From positions 83,833,168 through 83,897,167 of the forward strand of contig OX235270.1 of assembly GCA_944472135.2 (NCBI GenBank): 64,000 nucleotides of DNA, in the 5' to 3' direction. This stretch comes from Trichobilharzia regenti (lineage: Eukaryota > Platyhelminthes > Trematoda > Strigeidida > Schistosomatidae). A model generated the notes under the pieces. It was not told the DNA's origin. It saw only the letters and a program-made list of their open reading frames with translations, and made no database searches. Shown piece by piece: positions 57,826-64,000 of this stretch. How positions within the stretch are numbered: the first letter of the stretch is position 1; each line of letters begins with the position of its first letter. Both the position numbers and the translations under genes were made by a program.

Positions 57826-58655
57826 AGCCGACTTATTAACAGAGGCCGAACATTTTGGTCAGATCAATCAAGGAGGAAATCAAAATTGACTTGAAACCGA
57901 ATAAGATAACAGGAAAGTTTTTAAAAGGTCTATGGAACATGGAAAATTTACAAAAGTCGATAAGAGAAAGATTGTGAAAATGCTAATTTATGAGTGATCA
58001 GCGATCAGCGATAACACAGAAAGATTTAACTAGGAAGTTGATAAGGGATGGATTTATGATGATAACTCCCCTGTGATTTCTAACAACCACTCGTCAAAGT
58101 GATCGTAAGCTATTCGCTAAATTCTATATCCAATCTTTAATCTTTACTTCCTAGTAAAACTTGTGACATATATGTATGTATATATAACTCCGCTGAAATT
58201 TAAGTAACATTTTCTAATTTGTTTTCATATAACTGTCTAGAGCAGGGATTTATGTTATTATTTAAAAGGTGCGTCTGGAATTAGTCGAGTGAGTACCAGA
58301 GTATATACCTGTATTTCGACGTGGGTTGTTGATCGAAGGCTGCATCCCAGTTTGTCCGGCCACAGCCTAGTCTTATGTAGAACTTCTGACTGCGTCACAG
58401 CGGTGGCCTGTGCACAAGTTATGGCTTAAGCAACTTAACCATCCAGCTCGGAGAACACAACTACACCTGAATCATTCACTTGAACTACATATCTTTTCCA
58501 TCATATCAGCTAAGTCCTTTTTTTACTAGAGAACGAAAGTTGCAACCTATTAGCAAATGATTTTTCTTCAAAATCTCGTAGTGTGTTGTGGTTTGAAGCC
58601 TACACTAATCAACTAACAGTAGTAACACATAAATTCTGCTTTATATTAAATTGAT

Positions 58656-59870
58656 GCGTCCGTGCCACAACAGTCAGATGCTCGCCAACCACGCCACATG
58701 TGGTTCGGGGTTGGATCCCCGGCAGACGCACTCCTTTACCTCGCTAAGCTAGTGATTAGACTGGTAAAGAGGGAAGGTTGGGCATGAGGCTGGCAACTTC
58801 ATGCCGTAAAAATGGACACCACTTCTACTGAAGCCCTATGTTCCAGTCCTCTTCTGAACACCTTCAGCTGCAATCTACGAATGTTTAGCATGCGATTCGC
58901 TCCCGCCAAATGCAAGATGATGTTACAGGACTGGACTACACCGACTCCTAGTTTAGAAATAGGAAGTGAAGTGGTAGAGCACGTTGACCGCTTCACTTAC
59001 TTGGGGAGTACCATCAGCCGGTGCCAACGGGTTGATCTCTGACGAAATCTCAGCACGAATACAGAGGGCTAGTTTCGCATATGCCAGTTTACGCCGTCTC
59101 TGACGTAGACCTGTTATCCGGTTGGCTGTAGACCAAAGGGTGGGTTCACTGTTCATCAGTCCACTCCGTCCTCCTTTATGGCTGTGAGATGTGGCCATTG
59201 AGAGTGGAAAACATGAAAAGATTAGATGTCTTTGATCACAGGTGCTTGCGTTCTATCTCCCGTGTGAAGTGGTACAATAGGGTGAGCAATATTGAGGTAA
59301 GGCATCGAGTTGTAGGTAAGGAGGGGAAATCAATCAACAAGGCAATGAAATTACATTGACTGAGATGGTTAGGACATGTGTTAGGTATGCCTAGTCATCG
59401 CCTTCCTCGACGGGCAATGCTAGTTGATATAGGGTCAGGCTGGAAAAGACCTAGCGGCGGTCAAACCAAAACACGAAACTAGTCAATGAAATCCACAATA
59501 GTAAGTCTAAGCCATGTAGGAAGGTGTAGACTTCCTGGTTGGAGTCCTCGGGAAGGGAAAAACCAATGGCTGGAAACAATTGGTGACATGGCTCAAAATC
59601 GTTCTCAATGGCTGGCTGGCGCAGATGCATCCACTCCTTGTGACTTATGATTTCAAATAAAACTATATCGTTCTTCGTTATTACTATTTCTTTGTCTCAC
59701 ACCTCTGTTTACTATCTCTAATATGCATTTCTTCTACTTTCTTCTCTTGCTTTGTGTGCTACAAGGAGGGAGTGTGGCAACTTGGACTACCACACATATG
59801 TGCAAAGTTCTATATCGAAAAACAGATAGATGTTCCACTCGGGACGTAGGGGAATAAAATAAAATAAAAA
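58656..59870 (+). mobile_element. type-1a SINE split by RTE2
   Basis: SINE sequence occupies 58656-58845 and resumes at 59838 (ctcgggacgtaggggaataa, then aaataaaa). The RTE2 insertion between them duplicated atgttcca. The head ends ggggttggatccccggcag. Confidence 0.78.
58846..59829 (+). mobile_element. RTE2 LINE inserted in a SINE tail
   Basis: A 984-bp 5'-truncated RTE2 copy. Frames read NTFSCNLRMFSMRFAPAKC, DRFTYLGSTIS and later [21 protein letters not shown] sequence with one frameshift region. It is flanked by an 8-bp repeat atgttcca (58838-58845 and 59830-59837) and lies inside the 3' tail of a type-1a SINE, whose last 30 bp continue after 59837. Confidence 0.82.
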
Positions 59871-59929
59871 ATATCAAATTGAATTGAAAGTATATGTCAC
59901 CGACCGGCATATTTCGCTATAGAAATATT

Positions 59930-60450
59930 TTCCCCACACCTGTGTTAAGAGAGATCGGATTCAATTTCTTTTTTCTGTTTATGAGGACAGAACTAATAAA
60001 AACTGGTCAGCTCTTATATCCACGTCGACTTTGTCTAAATACATGTTTTCAAGGCCCCGTCAATCTTCCTTGTGAAGGGCTTAACTTTTACAAAAGACAC
60101 GTGAATGACAGGTTGATTATATTCAACGAGAACTGCGATTTGGATGGCATCCTGAAAGTATTCAGTGACAATATTCCTGCTGCTGTCTCATTCACTTTAG
60201 AAAAAGAAACTCATAGTAGGATATCTTTCCTTGGTGCTCTACGCACAAGGAGAGATGAGAGATCATTGAAAAGATGCATTTAGAGAAAACTGACCTGGAC
60301 AGGACAAATGATCAATTTTTACAGTTTTGTCCCTCATAGACAGGAAAAGAAATTTAATCCGTTCTCTCCGAACACGCGTCCGTAGAATTTGTAGCGGAAA
60401 CAGTGTTGACAATGAACTTAAACAGGAATATTCTTGTTATATTATGTATT
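59930..60450 (+). pseudogene. Penelope-like element reverse transcriptase core remnant
   Basis: Frame 1 contains FYKRHVNDRLIIFNENCDLD, then SFTLEKETHSRISFLGALRT, RRDERSLKRCI. Penelope RTs read FYRRYVDDxxxIF and SFLDVLLTRR here, so the catalytic YVDD is now HVND and the copy is inactive. A frameshift leads to SLIDRKRNLIRSLRTRVRRI, the next conserved block. Confidence 0.82.
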
Positions 60451-60685
60451 TTATTCCTGTGCATTCCGAGTGGAACATAGGGCTTAAAGCTCAATATCCA
60501 TGGTATTTATTTTTTACGCGTTGGGTTTGCAAGGTCCACGACAAATTTTCCCTCTTTACCAGGCCTACCACCGGCTAAGCAAGGCTAAAGAGTGCTTCCG
60601 CTGATGACTGAACCCCGGAAGATTTAGCACGAAACCTAGGTCGAAGGCTTCCTGTGGTCGATTCCCTCCAACCATCTAATACCAT
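60450..60685. mobile_element. type-1a (minus) and type-3 (plus) SINE fragments
   Basis: 60450-60595 is a minus-strand 1a body (gagtggaacatagggctt, ccctctttaccaggcc). 60598-60685 is a type-3 3' end (tagcacgaaacctaggtcga, ctccaaccatctaatacca). Confidence 0.6.
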
Positions 60686-60689
60686 CAAA

Positions 60690-61028
60690 TCAATGTGCAC
60701 CGTGATGTCGAGCTACCTAGAATGGTGGTCACATTACAAACCTAACTGATAGAATTCAGTCTGCACCAAAGAAAGGACTAGACACATCACACTAGTCACT
60801 AGTGCCCGATCAAAAATATCCAATACAGTCCTACATGAGGTCAATCTCGAGTCCGAATAGCTCAGTGGTAACGTCTCTGACTAAAGTCGGTACTGGGTGA
60901 CGCGGGTTCGAATCTCAGAAGGGACATGAGCTCCTTCAAGGTTTTAGATGCGCCTTGTTGACTGGTAATTGCTAACTAGCACGAAACCTAGGTCGATGGC
61001 CGATTGCCTTCAACCATCTAATACCATA
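60690..61028 (+). mobile_element. type-3 SINE, full length
   Basis: The longest type-3 copy: leader gcaccgtgatgtcgagctac, head tagctcagtggtaacgtctc, B-box gggttcgaatctcagaag, hammerhead remnant gttgactggtaattgc, tagcacgaaacctaggtc, and 3' end caaccatctaatacca. Core CTGATGA is lost. Confidence 0.8.
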
Positions 61029-61433
61029 ATAATATTGTATTGTCACATAGAACAACAACAAGATATTGCATGTCGCTGGTTGGAACGTAAATGGAAGAAA
61101 GCAGTTTCTGAGAAAAGGTAGACAGAAGACTTCAACCATTCAATCACCCTAAAACAGATAATACAACTGGAGAGTGACATACTGTCGAAATGTAGGGGAT
61201 ATTGTACACACATACATACATACAGTGATACTAAAAATACACACAGTGATACGTATTCAGAGTAAGGTTGTCGAAGTTATAAAGATTTTTCCATTGGCAC
61301 TAAAGTCAAGATACGTAAATTCGCGTCAGATATAATGCGAATAAAATCCAAGTTGACTAATTCCTGCAAACCAGGTATCCTAGCTGAGAAATGAACGGAA
61401 AAATTACAGCAGATCAGACGAAGATGGGCATCG

Positions 61434-61625
61434 GTGATGCACTAACCATGCAGCCAACGCACTTCTAGGGTTCGCCTAGTTTACTCATTTACTAAACAAT
61501 AGTAATGCAGGTAAAGACGGCACGTTGGACGTCAGGCTAGCAACTCCACTCCCGTAAAAAAGAAAAATATCACGGTTACTGAAACTTCAAGGCTTTTGTT
61601 CCACACGGAACGCACAAGAAGGGAA
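61434..61625 (+). mobile_element. type-1a SINE, degenerate
   Basis: gtaaagacggcacgttgg, caggctagcaactcc and a shortened tail cttttgttccacacggaac. Confidence 0.6.
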
Positions 61626-63419
61626 GACTGGACGGTAGAAGAAGGAGAATGGGGAGGGGATTTCATAATCAGTCGCATAAGTAGTGAAGCATATTACTTA
61701 GAAACACTGATAGTAGTAGTAATACCAGAGTGTCTTTTCATCAAAACAAATATACTAGATCAATAAAAAGAAAATTAAAAAACAATATCTCTCAACCAAA
61801 GAAAACTCTTTCAAAACACACTAGTCAAGATGATGTTTAAGCGTCAACAGATTAATTAATTGTTGCTCTAATTACACACTGATGGCTATTTTGTTTCATT
61901 TATTTGCGAGCAAAACAAAATAAATAAATAATTAAAAGAAAAAGAAAAAGCGACGACGAATGAAAATCAACCGATTGGCATAGTTTACAAATAATAATGA
62001 CCGTGTAAATATAAATCTGCAGGAAATGACCTACAATATTCCCTTCACCTGTAACATTTTCTCCTCATTATTATTACTATTATCATTATTGCTATGAAAA
62101 CAGAAAAAAAACAAGCAAGCAAACGAACAAACAATGACACACACACACGTGTATTCACAGTCACTAAATCACTTCAAAAACAAAATGATTTCACTGAAAT
62201 GGAATTCTTCTCTCTTTTTTTTCAATTTCATTTAATCACTGAAATTTTGTCAAATATTTTTTTTATTTCACTTTCCTAGTGCGCGCGCGCTAGCGTAACT
62301 TCAAGTGAGAAGAACAAAAGATTGAAACAAATTAGTAACAAACACAACCAAAGTGAGATGAGACTGGATTAGTTCTGTCAAAGACGACAAACACGTACAC
62401 AGAGGGAGGAGGAGGAGGAGGAGAGAGAGGATAATAGCTCAGAGACAAATCTTTTATGAAAAGGATCAAAGAATAGTTCACGTTTTTACTTTACTGATGT
62501 AACAAAAGGTTACAACAGGTAACAGTGTTTTTGATCTTCATGAGTTTTTTCGTTACATAAGGATATGCACAGTTGTAAATTTAGATAATATAATGAAGAA
62601 TAGAAGATACTACGAAAAGTGTGTTGCGTGAATCTCACACATTTCAAAACAGTTTTCAAAGGGTTAGAAATGACCAATATGAAAAAGGCATTCTATGCAT
62701 GATAAACCCCTTCAAATGTAACATACATGCTCCACTATTAAATGAATTTCAACTGGTCAGTGAAACAACAAGTTCAACCAATCACAAAAGGAGGCTTTAC
62801 TGCAATCAATCCCCAGATAGTACAGTTATTCATTTCCAACTGAGCTGTTCATATCTTAAAGAAAGACAACTGATTTGAAGTTAATTAATTGCGAAGCACT
62901 TAGAACAAATTTACATAATATATCTCGGAAAACTATAAAATCCTACATCAATATTTAAATTGTTTCGAAGATGAGGATTGAAGGATTAATTAAAATTGTT
63001 GTCATAAAACAACACTTTGGATAGAATACATCCACAGCTTGATATATAAATATTCTTCACCAATTCATAGATGACTCTGGGTTATATTAATCATATGGGA
63101 ATTTGAAACAAAGTCACTATGAATTATTTATCAAAATGAATAATTTGTTTAGCTGTCTTCCTGTCAGAGTCTTTGAAATGCACTGAAGTAGATGTTTTAG
63201 AATGATTTTCATCGTTCTTTTAATCTATCTAGAACTGTTATTATGATCCAGCTATATCAGATACATTCAGAAATACTGAAATTTCAGGGTTTCCAATTGT
63301 CTGTCTCAAAATCGACCGTTCATTATTTTCAGGTAACGCCATCGGAAACTCTTGCATCCCTGAATCTCTGAAAAACTCTGTGATAGGCTGACAATGGACT
63401 TGTAATTGCTAAATAATTT
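61626..63419. other. no gene seen
   Basis: AT-rich with (GC)n at 62281-62290 and (GGA)n near 62405-62425. Short ORFs without recognisable domains. Confidence 0.45.
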
Positions 63420-63618
63420 ATTTTTTATTTTATTTTTATTTTTGATTACAGCTTGATTCCACACTTTATTTTTGGTACAAGTATGGAATTTTCAGCATGG
63501 ATATCGGTAGCCCAAATTTTGCAGGCCGACCATAGATATCAGGTGTGCGTCGGCAGGGGATCGAACCTCGGACTATATGGATGGTCGGCGAGATTCCTAA
63601 CCACTGTGCCACCGACGC
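63420..63618 (-). mobile_element. type-1b SINE
   Basis: Complete minus copy: tail gcttgattccacactttatt (complemented), head ending CCGACGC at 63612-63618. Head-to-head with the next element, 23 bp apart. Confidence 0.84.
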
Positions 63619-63641
63619 ACAAGTAATACGAGTAAATACGG

Positions 63642-63876
63642 GTGCTTCGGTGGCATAGTGGTTAGGACGCTCGCCAACCATGCACATGTTCCGGGGTTCA
63701 ATCCCCGGCTGACGCACTCCTTTAACCCGCTAAGCTAGAAATAAACCTGGTAAAGAGGAAAGGTTTGACATGAGGCTAGCGACCTTATCCTGTGAAAATA
63801 AACACTGCTACAGAAACTTCAATGCTCTAGCTTGAAGCCTTATGTTCCACTGGGAACGTGGAGGAATAAAAAAACA
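63642..63876 (+). mobile_element. type-1a SINE with perfect 11-bp target duplication
   Basis: Complete plus copy flanked by agtaaatacgg at 63631-63641 and 63877-63887. tRNA-like head with B-box ggggttcaatccccggct; RTE1-type tail gccttatgttccactgggaa and an A-rich end. Confidence 0.88.
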
Positions 63877-64000
63877 AGTAAATACGGAGTAAGGTTGTCT
63901 GTAAATATTTAGCTGTGCAGATATTTCTCGTTACCTCTTACATTCTGACATCACATAAGTACTTAGCACAAGCGAACTTCTATTTCTTATCGTTAACACT

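Noticed and set aside
1..64000. CRISPR array, operons, ribosome-binding sites, bacterial terminators
   Set aside because: No regularly spaced repeats of that kind; spliced exons and retroelements show eukaryotic nuclear DNA.

Overview
The window looks like trematode nuclear DNA, most likely from a schistosome or close relative. The evidence is AT-rich sequence, degraded RTE-type LINEs, Penelope-like elements, a Gypsy-type LTR element, and several tRNA-headed short retroposons carrying hammerhead-ribozyme cores of the Sm-alpha kind. The species cannot be fixed from sequence alone.

One host gene is supported. Four minus-strand exons of a Rab-family small GTPase lie at 44459-44349, 41553-41445, 41365-41313 and 4150-4025. 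They join in one frame (intron phases 0, 1, 0) into 133 codons with P-loop, switch, WDTAGQE and NKLD motifs. The exon with the SAK motif and the prenylated tail must lie left of the window, and the N-terminal exon is not certain. The last visible intron is 37,162 bp and fills more than half the window.

That intron and its flanks are a layered transposon deposit. It contains: (i) a CR1/Jockey-type LINE with an uninterrupted 948-codon endonuclease-reverse transcriptase ORF (9326-12172), nested in an older RTE-like copy; (ii) about a dozen decayed copies of one RTE-like LINE (called RTE1 here), six of a second (RTE2, three with clear target-site duplications) and one of a third (RTE3); (iii) a 1,074-bp LTR element with identical 326-bp LTRs and an in-frame gag-integrase deletion fusion, plus a solo LTR with the same 4-bp target duplication; (iv) four Penelope-like remnants, one with a hammerhead-ribozyme candidate beside an inverted repeat; (v) four families of tRNA-derived SINE-like elements (types 1-4 here). 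Types 2, 3 and 4 carry hammerhead cores, and type 1a shares its 3' tail with RTE1.

Region by region: 1-4 kb, flank with RTE1 and SINE copies and the terminal visible Rab exon; 4.2-41.3 kb, the giant intron; 41.3-44.5 kb, three Rab exons around a 2.8-kb intron holding a type-4 SINE foldback; 44.5-64 kb, more RTE1/2/3, SINEs, the solo LTR and a Penelope remnant. The rest is AT-rich unique sequence with microsatellites in which I see no genes. Family names RTE1-3 and SINE types 1-4 are working labels.
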